Origin: Glaciozyma antarctica PI12
Taxonomy: Eukaryota > Basidiomycota > Microbotryomycetes > Kriegeriales > Camptobasidiaceae
DNA length: 64,000 nucleotides
Direction of reading: 5' to 3'
Assembly: GCA_002917775.1 (NCBI GenBank)
Contig: KZ627149.1
Location: 874,673 to 938,672 of the forward strand
The translations under genes and the position numbers were made by a program. Shown in pieces: positions 48,801-58,844 of the stretch. Every line of letters begins with the position of its first letter. Position 1 is the first letter of the stretch. Under the pieces are notes generated by a model. It worked only from the letters and a program-made list of their open reading frames with translations. It had not been told where the DNA came from and did no database searches.

Positions 48801-49779
48801 AGCGCGCTGCTGCTGCGGAGGCGGAGACGCTCCCTTCTTCGAGCACTTGGGCTGCGCCTGCTAAGGCGGTGAGCCCGGCGCCGTGGAGCACGAGCAAGGC
48901 GGCTATTGGGGGGAAGACGCTCAAGGAGATTCAGGAGGAGGAGGAGCTCAGGAGGAAGAAGGCTGCTGCCGTCGCGGCGCAGAGCGCGGTGCCTGCTGCT
49001 GGAGTTAGGGGGTACGCGGGGTCGATTGGACAGCTTGCGCCTGCGAAGGTGCGTCGTTTTCTTCCTTTTCGTTCGTAGTGCGGAGACTGATGATCGACCG
49101 AACTTAGGCTATTCCCGGAGCACCCTGGACGACCGTCGGCATCAAGCCTCCCACCACGACCTCCGTTCCCGTCGCGCGCCCCATCATCCCCGGCGGACCC
49201 ACCGCCGTCGCTCGCCCCATCCCCACCTCCCTCCCCGCCAAGCCCATCACCCTCGCCCCCGTCGCTCCTCGCCCTGTTGCCGTCGTTGCGCAGCCCCCTC
49301 CTCGTCCGGTCTCGCGCTCGGCGGGAACGACGTACGATGCTGATTCGCCGCCGCCGCCTTCGATGGAGTTCATGAAGTGGTGCAGGGAGGCTCTCAAGGG
49401 GTTGACGGTGCCTAGTACGTTCTTCCCTTTCCTTTTTGAGCGCAAGTGGCTGACGACGCTGGCTGCAGTGGACGAGTTCATCCAGATGCTCCTCTCCTTC
49501 CCCCTCGACGCCTCTCCCGACGTCCTCGAGATCATCTCCGACAGCGTCTACGCCAACTCGTCCACGCTCGATGGTCGACGCTTCGCGAACGACTACGCGT
49601 CGCGCAGGAAGCTTGACGTCGCGGCGAGGTACCCCTCCATCGTCATGAGCAAGACGGTCGCCAAGATTGCGGGCAAGCCGTCGAGTATGGCTGAGGCGTT
49701 GAAGAGCCAGCCTGCGGTTAAGGCGCCGGAGTGGAGCGTTAAGGTTGCGGGAGGGAAGAAGAAGAAGGGAGGGAAGTAG
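45864..49779 (+). CDS. GYF-domain protein (Smy2/GIGYF-like)
   Basis: GYF domains bind proline-rich PPGΦ ligands; fungal Smy2/Syh1 and animal GIGYF proteins act in translational repression and mRNA decay. Start is ATG 45864 (MTANFSPALAGFGPGSAFAG). The N-terminal region has FVYSREILLSLYDDDKASRR and ALSDWRDGEKE, then LFANSIHPP. The GYF domain is MWHYRDPSGQVQGPFAASMM, QDWYRQNFFTGDLRVKRTQE and LDFESLDNLVRRA. Next come polyGln tracts (about 47987-48035 and 48194-48260), an Ala/Pro-rich region, a Gln/Glu/Ala coiled coil (LRQIQEVEARQAEIRKAAER) and a conserved C-terminal helical domain (MEFMKWCREALKGL, VDEFIQMLLSFPLD). It ends in a Lys-rich tail. At 47763-47766 the frame breaks (VR-stop) and resumes as GSFYEPFGASS one base off. 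A missing base giving VRYGSFYEPF is the simplest explanation. Confidence 0.88.
47987..48035 (+). repeat. Imperfect CAG/CAA tract (polyGln)
   Basis: CAG and CAA codons alternate and encode about 13 Gln in the GYF protein. A second, shorter Gln-rich cluster follows near 48194-48260. Such tracts often vary in length between strains. Confidence 0.8.
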
Positions 49780-49985
49780 GAGGCTGCAAGGGAGGGTTCG
49801 GCTTGATTCTGCGGTAGTAATTTGCTGCTCGTCGGTTCCGCTTGAGCTCCTTGAGGTTATCTGTAATCTCTGGCAGGGGTCAGACGAACGCAGAACATGC
49901 TTCGAGAGGAACTCGGGCTGAAACTCCGCGGGTGGAAGAAGGCGGTTTGGAGGCTCGCCCTTCTCTCTCCTACCACATCTCTCCG

Positions 49986-50970
49986 ATGGATACGTTCCTC
50001 GAAACTTTGCTCGCCGGAGTCAAGCGCCCTGAGGTCTCACCCTACGTCCCCAAAAGCACTGCTACGCCCCTTCCAAAGGGGCACTTCAGGCTGCAGATTG
50101 GAGGATACGCGCGTGAGATGGGCTCGCTGGCAAAGCATATGGTGCGCTCCGCTTGAGGCCTGAGGTGCTGGATTGAACAGCTTACGTCTTGCACAGGACG
50201 AGACGTACATCATCCCTGTCTCCGCCGACATCGTTCGTGTCTCCGACTACCGGGAGGAGCTCGAGACGAAGATCGGCCACATTCGCGGGACTCTCGTCCT
50301 GGCGCGCGCTATCTCTAGGGACGACCAGAGTCTCTTGTAAGCCCTCTATTTGCGATGTTCAGGAAGGTGAGAAGGGGAGCTGACCACTGGTCGCGGTCCT
50401 TAGCATGGAGTGCGACGCCGAGTCTCAGGAGCTCTGCGATATGGTCATTTCGCTCTTCAGTGAGGACGGGGCCTGCCTCTACGACAGCATGGAAGAGAAT
50501 CCAGGTACGCTCTGCGTCGGCGCGGTTTGCGTCTGCGAGCGCACTCGCTGACGCCCTCATTCCGTCAGGCAACATCTTGTACATCAACACTATCTCTCTC
50601 GAGTGCACCTACCGCGGTTGGTTTCTCTCACCTTCCCCGTCGTACTTGCTGCTAACAGCTGAACTGTGCGCAGGGCACGGAATTGGCCTTCTCGCGATAG
50701 ACGCTCTCGTCAACGGCCTCCCAGGGCTCAGCTCCGACACCGTCATCCTCTCCCCTGCGCTCCTCACGGAGGAAGCCGAAGGAGATCAAGAGGGCAAATA
50801 TAAAGCTCGAGCGCTACTGGACAAAGCTCGGTTTCAATCGCTACAGCAAGGAGGGGAGGGAGCCAGTTTTGATGGGGTACTCCTTCTTCGTATTGAGCTC
50901 GTCGTCCCTCATCTCTTTCTTTGATTTTGAGGTCGGAATCGACAGCATGCAACGAAGCGTTTGTCAATGA
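49986..50970 (+). CDS. GNAT-like acetyltransferase-fold protein, likely frameshifted
   Basis: The protein resembles a fungal family with an acyl-CoA N-acyltransferase-like fold; substrate unknown. Start is ATG 49986 (MDTFLETLLAGVKRPEVSPY). Exons join in phase through TYIIPVSADIVRVSDYREEL, ETKIGHIRGTLVLARAISRD, FMECDAESQELCDMVISLFS, GNILYINTISLECTYRG and HGIGLLAIDALVNGLPGLSS (the acetyl-CoA loop-like block). The expected C-terminal block KEIKRANIKLERYWTKLGFN then lies in a different frame, so one base seems extra near 50771-50778. A 38-nt intron at about 50738-50775 would also restore phase but is shorter than any other here. The end at 50970 assumes no further splicing after PVLMGYSFF. Confidence 0.65.
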
Positions 50971-51254
50971 TTGCGATTTGAGATTTCTTGACCGGCTTCG
51001 CAGCTTCGCTCCGCCTCGCTCGACCAGTCGCGTTGACATCGGTCCGTGTTCAAGGCCTCGCCCTCTTCCAAACTCGCTCATCGCTCTTTTTTCAAGCCTC
51101 CAGTACTTTCTCTTGACCTGGAGAGCAAACCGGCAAGCTTCGAAGCTAGTTTCGGATCCTTGCGAAAGATGAAGAGCGAGAGCGAGCGGTGCGGGGGAGA
51201 CAAGCAGGACGAACGCGGAATAGAGCAACTCCTAGACAGCACCAGCGTTTCACG

Positions 51255-52327
51255 TTACACATGTAGCACCCCCGTCATCACAGTCACAGCGTGCCCCCGC
51301 AGCTTGACCCTCCCCGTCGTTCGCTCCCAGACCACCTCGAGTTCCCCTCCCCTCGCACTGACCTGCCTTGCTAGCAGAGTGTCGTCTAATTCGAAAATAG
51401 TTCGAGGGAGTCGAGCTCGCGCTTGTGAGTTGCCCAGCCAGTACGGTGCGAGCATGCAGTGCGCTGAGCCCGTCTGCGGAGAGGAATGAGTGACGATTTC
51501 GCGCGAGTGAGAAAGAAGGACGTACCACTGAATCCTCGGGAATCTTTTCTACGGGGTCAAACACTCGCGAGTGGATGTCGGCGGAACCAGAGCCAGGCTG
51601 AGTGAAGATGATCATGCCGCCCAAGTCCTTCTGCGAAGGCCACCGCCGGCTCAGCACCTCCCTCTCTTCAGAAATTTGAGAGGAGAAACTCACCAGCTCA
51701 ACCATAGAGTCAATAACCAGCTCTTCCAGCTTAACGTCCGTGCTCAGCTCCACCACCCATCCCAGCTCCCCCTTCGCGTTCCCCACGATCTCCAAGTCCA
51801 GCCGCTCTACACTCGAGCAAGCTTTCCGCACCCCCCTCACAAGCTTGTCCAGGTCCTCGCATTTCACGGCTTTCGTCACCACGCCTGCGTCCGCCGGAAA
51901 GTCGAGCTCTATCCTGCCTCCCTCGAGACGGCGCGCGACCAGCGTTCCTGACATCGTCTCGAAATGAAGGAGCGGTGCATCGAGGCGGTCGCTCGTGAAG
52001 AGAACGTGAGAGCTTGCGAGCGTCGCGTGGCCGCAGAGGGGGAACTCCTGCGTCGCGTTAAGCGGTCAGCTGGGGGAGGTTGGAGGGAACGCGATGGCGC
52101 ACGACTTCGGGGGTGAACCACCGCAGGCGGTACGTCGGGACTGTTGGGCTGTGGAGCGGGGTGAGATAGGCGGTTTCGCTAAAGTTGAACTCGCGAGCGA
52201 CGTTGAGGAGGAAGGAGTCGTTGGACGCGCGGGGGTCGATAGGGTCGAAGATGACGACGGCAGCTGGGTTCCCTTTGAACGGAGACTGGGTGAAGGCGTC
52301 TATGACCTGGTAGGCGAGAGGTTCCAT
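51255..52327 (-). CDS. PhzF family isomerase/epimerase-like protein
   Basis: The PhzF fold (DAP-epimerase-like) catalyses isomerisation in phenazine synthesis in bacteria; eukaryotic members have unknown substrates. Start is ATG 52327: MEPLAYQVIDAFTQSPFKGN PAAVV. It contains the family's N-terminal catalytic-Glu region (NVAREFNFSETAYLTPL) and RLRWFTPEV. After an intron (52048-52102) comes EFPLCGHATLASSHVLF, then ETMSGTLVARRLEGGRIELD, FDPVEKIPEDSVTGSAHCML (the DxVTGSAH signature), APYWLGNSQ and VSARGGELEVVWERTTGRVK. It ends VTVMTGVLHV. Length and order match the family. It converges on the GNAT-like gene and diverges from LTP1. Confidence 0.88.
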
Positions 52328-52748
52328 GGCGAGCGAAGGTGTTCGCGTCGAGTGGTAGGGAGGGAGGAGAGAGGCAACGCTTCGGGTCCGGAGGAGAGTC
52401 GGAGTTCCTCTCCTCTTAACTCCCCTCCTTCCAACACGACCTCCCCCAGCTGTTTAGGGTACACCAGTGCTATCTGAATTGCTTTGGCCGGGTCTTGATC
52501 AGCGCCAGCGCGTTTCGAGTCCTTGTCCAGATCTCCAGACTCGACGCGCTCCTCTTCCTCACGGCATCGCTACCTCGCGGACCTCGCTCGCACTATTGTT
52601 CGACACAGCGTTTGCGTAGCGCGGTTCAATCTATTCGTACACCTCGTCGAGTCCCACGTCTCGATGTAACCGCCGACGGACGAGCCTGCTAAATTGCGTT
52701 CGACCCAATCACCGTCGCGTCTCTCCTTCCCTCCTTCTCTTCTCCCAG
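52328..52748. other. Divergent promoter, PhzF-like / LTP1
   Basis: This 421-bp spacer shows no coding feature. The pyrimidine-rich run just before LTP1's ATG is typical of starts in this window. Confidence 0.5.
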
Positions 52749-53602
52749 ATGTCGTCCTCCAACTCCACTGCTGGTGGAAAAAGCGTCCTGTTCGTCTGCT
52801 TGGGAAACATCTGCGTAGGTCCGCTCGCCTCCCACCAGCTCCGCGCCCGCTCACGCCTCGTCAGCGTTCCCCACTCGCCGAAGCCGTGTTCCAGCACCTT
52901 GTCGTCCAACGAGGGCTCGAGGGATCCATCATGAGGATTGACAGCGCTGGTACGGCTGGATACCACGTCGGAGAGGAGCCGGATGAGCGGTGAGTGGGTT
53001 GGGGTGAGCTGGGAGGAGGAGCTGATGGAGTGGCGTGTTGCAGATCGGTGGAGACGTGCCGCAAGCACGGCGTACCTATCAACTCGCTCTGTAGACAGTT
53101 GGAGGTGAGTTGCAGGTCGGAGGAAGCTCCGTTGGGGACGGGGAGCTGACCTTCCTTCTCCTAGGTGAACGACTTTCAAACCTTCGACGTGATCGTGGGG
53201 ATGGACAAGCAGAACATGGCCAATATGGAGAAGTGAGTAGTACCAGCTTCTGCCGGTTCTTTCTCGCTGACGTGTCCTGGCAGGATTCGGCCAAAGGGAT
53301 CCAAGGCGAAAGGTGAGCCAGCACTTGTCCCCCTCTGGCGCTTGCTTTACTAACTGAATTGCTTCCTAGTCGCTCTATTTGGCTCCTTCAGTGCGGGAGG
53401 CACAGTGATTGACGACCCGTACTACGGCAAGTACGTCGAGAAGTCTTGCAGCTTTCATTCGGGAACGAGCTGACGGTGGCGCAGGACTGGAGGCTTCGAG
53501 CGGACGTACCAGCAGTGCCTGACCTATTCGGAGGGACTACTCGCGCATTTGGGCTATGCGAAGGATGCCGAAGGTGGAAAGAATGGAGAGGGAAAGCTAT
53601 GA
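52749..53602 (+). CDS. LTP1: Low molecular weight protein-tyrosine phosphatase
   Basis: This small cytosolic acid phosphatase acts on phosphotyrosine. Seven exons give 175 residues. The catalytic P-loop CLGNICRS is split by the first intron: exon 1 ends at Cys (52814) and exon 2 begins RSPLAEAVFQHLVVQ. The rest reads RIDSAGTAGYHVGEEPDERS, CRKHGVPINSLCRQLEVNDF, TFDVIVGMDKQNMANMEKI, VALFGSFSAGGTVIDDPYYG (general acid Asp in DDPYYG) and TGGFERTYQQCLTYSEGLLA. The 29-nt fifth exon (53284-53312) encodes RPKGSKAK. Every phase agrees. The stop is TGA 53600-53602. Confidence 0.95.
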
Positions 53603-54679
53603 GTGCCTAGGGAGATGTAGATAGGTCGCTAGATGGGAATCGACGTCGAGGTACCGCACGCTTGGCTTCCTTTCCTACGCTGCGCGAATTCGTATCTGCT
53701 TCCAAACTTCAATGAAGCCCTTCTCTACACGCTCACTCTCGTCTGCCGTTCCAGAACTCCGACGCTTGCCCTTCGAAAGCCGTCTGCAGCGCTGCTCGCT
53801 CCCACAATTTCTGCTCCGCTTCTTACTCACTCGGGAGTGATGTTGCACCTTCTGCTCGTGGATTCGGAAATGTCTTCATTTGCAGATCGTGTCATCTTCT
53901 TCGCAAAGCCCATCCACCGCAAGTCGGCCTTCCCTCCTCTGGCTCAGCCCATCATCCGTGCGCTTCCTTCGCAGCTTCTCCCCCTCGACATCCGCACGAC
54001 GCGAGATTACGAACCACTCCTCCTCTCCCAATTCCACCACCGCGGGCTACTCAACCTGCTTCCTCAGGTCGCTCTCCGACGATCCCGCTTCGCGTAACAA
54101 GAGAAAGCATGCGCCTGCTTTCCCATTAGAGCTGGGTTTGGAGGAGGAGAAAGATCCCCTACCTCGCGGCGCGTTGGTCTGCAAGGTCGAACGGGAGGTG
54201 GGAGGAGGAGCCTAGGAGCGAGCAGATGGGCTTCTGTGGAGACCGCCGGGGGGGAGAGTAGAGGTCTTTGCTTCTCCTTCGGGGCCGGACGGTGAAGCCA
54301 TCTGGCCTATTAAGCAGCTGGTAATGGAGGGAGAGGTAGGCTGAGAGACCTGGCGGCTCTGTCCACGCAGACGTGGAAGAGGAGGTAGCTACCTGCTGGG
54401 TTCGACGGGCTCGCTGCGCTGGTGGCGTAGTCCTCGAAGGGAGAGCGCAGAGCCGGTACAGAAGACCGCCAAAGCAGAGCAGAGTCAGGTCGAAGGTGAA
54501 GGCAAGAGAGGAAGAGACGAAGGGCAAGTACTAAGTGCCGTCGACCGTCCTCGTCGCCTGTCCCAGCTCTCCCTCCTGCCACCCGCCCAACACTTCCCCC
54601 TCAGCTCTCCCTCCCCTCGCCACCCCTCCACGCTCCGGCACCGCACTCCCCGCCCCTCCCTCGCCCCACCGCCTCCGCC
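53603..54679. other. 1.1-kb region without a supported gene
   Basis: A plus-strand frame is open to about 54097 and contains FADRVIFFAKPIHRKSAFPP after an ATG at 53870. It lacks recognisable domains, and a GTGCGC donor interrupts it at about 53958. It may be a short unknown gene or leader sequence of BUD31. Frames on the minus strand around 54159-54582 are Ser/Arg/Pro-rich and unconvincing. Confidence 0.35.
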
Positions 54680-55341
54680 ATGGTCAAGATCCGCACCAAC
54701 CGCACCAAGCCTCCGCCCGAAGGGTTCGAGGACATCGAGTCGATCCTAGACGAGTACAACCGGAAGATGCGCGACGGTACGTCCCTCCCCTCCTCCCCGT
54801 TACAAGGCACTGATGGTGGGAACAGCTGAATCCGAGTCGCATGAGGGCAAGAGGAAGAACGAGAGCTTGTGGCCTATCATGCGAATCACGCATACGCGGT
54901 CGAGGTACATCTATGATCTTTATTACAAGAGGGAGGCGATTTCGAAGGAGCTTTATGACTGGTTGTTGGAGCAGGAGTACGCGGACGCCAAGTGTGTTGA
55001 TTGCCCCCTCCCTCGAGAGAGTGCGAAGCTGATGAGGGACAGCTTGATTGCCAAGTGGAAGAAGATGGGATACGAGAAACTGTGCTGTGCGAGGTGTATC
55101 CAGGCGGCGGTGAGTGGGTTCGAGTGAGCACGGAGGAGGGGAGGGCTGATGTTGGGGCGCGCAGGACATGAACTACGCTGGCTCGACGTGTATCTGCAGG
55201 ATCCCGAAAGCGCATCTCAAGGGTGGAGTCGTGGTGGAGTGCAGTCATTGTGGTGAGTGTCGCAGGAGGGAGGGCGCGAAGGAGGAAGCTGATGAGCTTT
55301 GTGTTTGCGCAGGATGCCGAGGGTGTGCGTCGAGCGATTAG
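54680..55341 (+). CDS. BUD31: Pre-mRNA splicing factor Bud31 (G10)
   Basis: Bud31 is a small zinc-binding component of the spliceosome, associated with the NTC/NTR in activated complexes. Four exons (54680-54776, 54826-55109, 55165-55252, 55313-55341) give 165 residues. Conserved blocks are [115 protein letters not shown]. The Cys cluster at the end is the zinc-cluster region of the G10 family. All phases agree. It is tail-to-tail with the uS15m gene, about 100 bp between stops. Confidence 0.96.
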
Positions 55342-55444
55342 GGGACTGTCGACTTGTGATAATGAAGGAACGGGTGTTATGATCTCCAGGAGGCTGCTCT
55401 CTCTGCTCTCGTGCGATCATTCGACAATACTCCTGCGATTCCAT

Positions 55445-56496
55445 CTATGCTCCCCGAATGATCTTCCTCAACCCCATCTTGGTCACGATGACCTCTCCCT
55501 CAACCGCCCGCGCCTCGACCCCAATCTTGCCGAGGCAATCCTCGTACCGCTTGACGTCGAGCGAGCGGAGGTACTTGAGGACCTTGGCGCGCTGCTGGAT
55601 GAGGGAACGGAGAGGGCGGCGGTTGTGGACGTCACGGGGTTGAGCAATGAGGTGGGTGGAAAGGGAGTGGATGCGGGAGGTCATGATGGCGGCTGCGTTG
55701 GGGCAAAGAAGTCAGCCCGGAAAGAACGCGAGGAGAGAAGGAGGAACGCACCCTGGACTTCAGGACTTCCCGTGTCTCCCTCCGCCTTGCCGAACGCCGC
55801 GACGATCCTCTTCGTGTTCTCCACCTCGATACCCTTGCTACTCGCGTTCCTTAAATCGACGATCCGAACCAAGCGCGCCATCTTGTCCTTCTCCGCCTTC
55901 ATCGCCTTCTCCGCGTGCGCCGAATGGATCTCGTCGTTGAGAAGCGCCTCGGTCCCCTGCGTCGCTCGCTGGACCGAGACATACGGTAGTCTTCCCATCA
56001 ACTCGATCGCCTCCTCCTTCTTCAGGCCAAAGTTGAACAGCTCTGGCACAAACTTGCTCTCGTCTACCTCCTGCTCCACCTCCACCGCTCCGTTCCCCCG
56101 ATTCGTCTCCCCAGGAACGACCCGCACCGTCTCTCCCCACACCTGCGCCCGATCCAAGAGGACGCTCTTGAGGAGGCTCTGTTCCCAAACCGCTTCCTTG
56201 CCACGAGCGTACCCTCGGACAGGGTCGGGCGAAGCGAGCGCGTGCGTACGCGTGAGCGTCTCCTTCTTCTCCAAGTGGGCTTTGCGGGTTACGCGGGACT
56301 TGCGGCGGGCTTTGGATTCGTTGGTTGCGGGAGGTGGTGGAGAAGGAGGAGGAGGGGGAGGAGGGAAGAAGATGCTGTGGGAGTGTAGGCTGCTGTCGAA
56401 CAGGGTTAGCTGGAGGGGTCTGGGGGTTAAAGGAGAGAGTGCCTTACTTCGTGCTGTTGCTGCTGAGTTTGCTAGACTTCTTCGAAGGAACGACAT
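55445..56496 (-). CDS. MRPS28: Mitochondrial small-subunit ribosomal protein uS15m
   Basis: This is the bacterial-type S15 protein of the mitochondrial ribosome, called Mrps28 in yeast. The N-terminus MSFLRRSLANSAATARSKAL is a good presequence. A Pro-rich linker and a mitochondrial extension follow (KARRKSRVTRKAHLEKKETL, ELFNFGLKKEEAIELMGRLP). The S15 domain is VAAFGKAEGDTGSPEVQ, then after an intron AAIMTSRIHSLSTHLI, DVHNRRPLRSLIQQRAKVLK and YLRSLDVKRYEDCLGKIG. One intron (about 55693-55752) is certain. An apparent GTAAGG...CTAAC...ACAG intron near the N-terminus would break the frame, so I left it unspliced. Stop at 55445-55447. Confidence 0.9.
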
Positions 56497-56936
56497 CGTT
56501 GGAGATGAGATCGTTTGGGATGGCGGCCGAGGAGAGAAGGCTCAAGTCGCGAGAAGGTAGCAGTCGACCCAAGTAGCAGCCGTCGTTGCGGAGGAGGTTC
56601 TTCTCTTCCTTTCTCTCAAGTGACACGAAGAAGCGATAAAGTGATCTGGAAGACATGCTGAGAGGACCTCTTTCGAACCATCAGCCAGCGCTCTTAAAAT
56701 GAAAAAGGCCCGTCGGCGACGTGTCCTTGCAAAGCGACGACGACGACGACCGACGACGACGACGACCGACGACGACGGGCGATGCAGGGAAACGACTAAC
56801 GACGACTCAAGTTTGCTCGAGTAAAACGTGTTTAACAGCATCTGCAAAAGGTGTACACAAGGTCCCCTACGTGTTATCAACAAAGACCTCCTCCTCTCCT
56901 CCTCTCCTCACGATCGCAACCTCGCCATCGACGAGC
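56497..56936. other. Intergenic region with CGA repeat
   Basis: This is the promoter of the uS15m gene and the 3' region of the next minus-strand gene. It includes the CGA-rich repeat listed separately. No gene is present. Confidence 0.5.
56734..56778. repeat. (CGA)n / ACG-rich simple repeat
   Basis: CGA triplets are repeated about fourteen times and interrupted by CCGA units, giving a three-part higher-order pattern. It lies outside coding sequence. Confidence 0.85.
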
Positions 56937-58133
56937 TCACTCGGAACGAACATCGCTCGTCTGACTCCTCGCGAACGTGCTCTTCCCATCTCCATTCAAC
57001 AGCATCCGAATCGACGACGTCCTAACCTGATCCACGACCTCTCCCTCGTCCTTGACACCAGGGAATCGACCTAGGTAATCGAGTGGCGGCGAGGAGGACG
57101 TCGACCTCAAATCCGACGTGGCCGGCTGAGCGAGGGGTCGAAGTTGAGGCGGAGGAGAGGGGTAGGCTTTCGAAGGAGGTGGCGAGGCGAATTTCGCACG
57201 AGGGGGAGCGCGGGATTGGGAGTGGGCGGATTGGAGAGCGGCGGCGGCTTGGTTTCGTTCGCAGCGGGCGCGGAGGGCGATCATCGCTTCTTCGTGAGTG
57301 GCGGATTTGCTCTTCTTGACCCTGGGAGCGACGGGGGCGGCGGAGTCGGGAACGTGCTTGCGCTTGCGGTCGTCTTGCGAGGGTTGTTGGATGGTAGGAG
57401 AGACGGAGGAGGAGGAGGAGGGGAGGGGACGGGGGGCGAAGTGCGAGGGATGGGGAGGGGCGGGGTGGGAGAAGGTGCCCGAGTGGGAGTAGGAGGGATC
57501 CTTCCAGGGGTAGGACGAGAGTTGGGTCGAGGAGGACGAGGGAGGGGAAGTGGGAGAGAAGGGAGCGTAGCCGTACGACTGAGCTGCCCAAGTCGCTTGC
57601 TGATGGAGTGCCAACGTGTTGGCGGCGCGGAGTTGTTCAGCTCGCAAGTTGTCGAGAGCGGCAAGTCGCTGCGAAGGGATCGTTAGCTCTCTTCCTTGCT
57701 CACTCTCTGCTTCCCTTCCCGTGCGCGATAGACTCACCTCATCCTCCTTGGCCTTGGCACTTAGCAACGCCTTCAAAAGCTCCGTGTCGCCCGCTCCTTC
57801 CTGCTCGTACGCATTAAGAACCGCCGCCAAGCTCGGAGTCAACCAGGTTCCTCGTCCATCCATATGCCTGGCTTGCATCGCCGTCGTGGCAGCGTTGGAA
57901 GCAGTGGACTCGGGCTTGGAAGCCGGCAATGGGGTGGAGAGCTTGGATGGCGGAAGGGGAGGAAGTTGGGATGCGGCGAGGTTCTGCTGGGTGAGGGGGG
58001 TCATCGGGTCGCGGAGGGAGGACGGCTGGGAGAAGACGATGTCGATGGGATACGGCAGGAGGCCAAGGAGGAAGGGCAAGGGAAAGTTGGCAACTGCGAG
58101 TGCCAAGGAGATGAACAATTGCGTCCAGTCCAA
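56937..58133 (-). CDS. Hypothetical Ser/Pro-rich protein
   Basis: I do not recognise this protein. The open frame starts at ATG 58133 (MDWTQLFISLALAVANFPLP). A second Met at 58004 (MTPLTQQNLAASQLPPLPPS) may be the true start, because the 43 residues before it could be leader or intron. One clear intron (about 57671-57736, GTGAGT...GCTAAC...CGCAG) follows LSAKAKEDE and joins RLAALDNLRAEQLRAANTLA, a helical stretch. After that comes a Ser/Pro/Tyr-rich region, a basic patch (DDRKRKHVPDS, APRVKKSKS) that could be a nuclear signal, and an acidic C-terminal motif (GVKDEGEVVDQVRTSSIRML). The composition suggests a nuclear regulator; this is inference only. Confidence 0.55.
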   Translation of the reverse strand: MDWTQLFISLALAVANFPLPFLLGLLPYPIDIVFSQPSSLRDPMTPLTQQNLAASQLPPLPPSKLSTPLPASKPESTASNAATTAMQARHMDGRGTWLTPSLAAVLNAYEQEGAGDTELLKALLSAKAKEDEVSLSRTGREAESEQGRELTIPSQRLAALDNLRAEQLRAANTLALHQQATWAAQSYGYAPFSPTSPPSSSSTQLSSYPWKDPSYSHSGTFSHPAPPHPSHFAPRPLPSSSSSVSPTIQQPSQDDRKRKHVPDSAAPVAPRVKKSKSATHEEAMIALRARCERNQAAAALQSAHSQSRAPPRAKFASPPPSKAYPSPPPQLRPLAQPATSDLRSTSSSPPLDYLGRFPGVKDEGEVVDQVRTSSIRMLLNGDGKSTFARSQTSDVRSE

Positions 58134-58844
58134 CGCGCCTTGTTCCTTTCACCGTGGGTTCAGTCCCTGCTCGTATCTTTGCTATTGTGCTCGTTGTACA
58201 CTCTGAACTGCACTGGAACACCTTATCTACCAACACAGAGGACCTCAAGAGGCAGAGGACAAGTGTCGCCCAGGTGCTTGACCCAAGTCCAGACGCGCGC
58301 GGCGGGATTGGTGACCAGAATTTCCCTTTCTTTTTCCCAGCGAGGAGCTGCGACCTTTGCTGGCTGTTCAGGAACACCCTTAGCTGGTTCCGTGCTGTGT
58401 ACCAAGCCGAGCTCTCCCTGCGTGCACCACCGTTCCCCCGACCCAAAAGCGTTGTACTCGTGCGAAGGCCACCCCCCGCATTCGGCAACAGTCTTGGCGG
58501 GCGGAAAATAGACTCGATCGACCCTGCGATTCGTTCTGGCCGACGGAAACGAACAGCCGGTCGCTGGTTGGCCGCGCGCTGCGTACAGAGCTCACGAAGG
58601 AGACGGCGCGTTGGGGGGGGGGGGGAAGGTGAGGCAGAGAGGGAAGAGAAGAAGTTTCGGTAGCGAGCAGAACAGCCTCGAGTGGAGAAAGCGCGGTGCG
58701 AACAAAAAGTAACGAAACGTAAATTGAAAGTAAGAAACCGAATTGGCAGACTACAAAGTTGTTTACTTTTGAAGTGTCGCGTCACTCTTGGCTTTGAACT
58801 TGCTTCCGCTTGGTCGTCCCCTGAACGAGCACTTTAGGGACGCG
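58134..58844. other. Divergent intergenic region, 0.7 kb
   Basis: It lies between the Ser/Pro-rich gene (minus) and the DysF gene (plus). It contains a 13-G run at 58613-58625. Open frames on both strands are not supported by splicing or motifs. Confidence 0.45.
58613..58625. repeat. 13-base poly-G tract
   Basis: An uninterrupted G run in non-coding sequence. Its length is prone to sequencing error and could form G-rich secondary structure. Confidence 0.8.

Noticed and set aside
56430-56490. An intron near the N-terminus of the uS15m gene
   Set aside because: Donor, branch and acceptor look good, but splicing would put the downstream mitochondrial extension out of frame.
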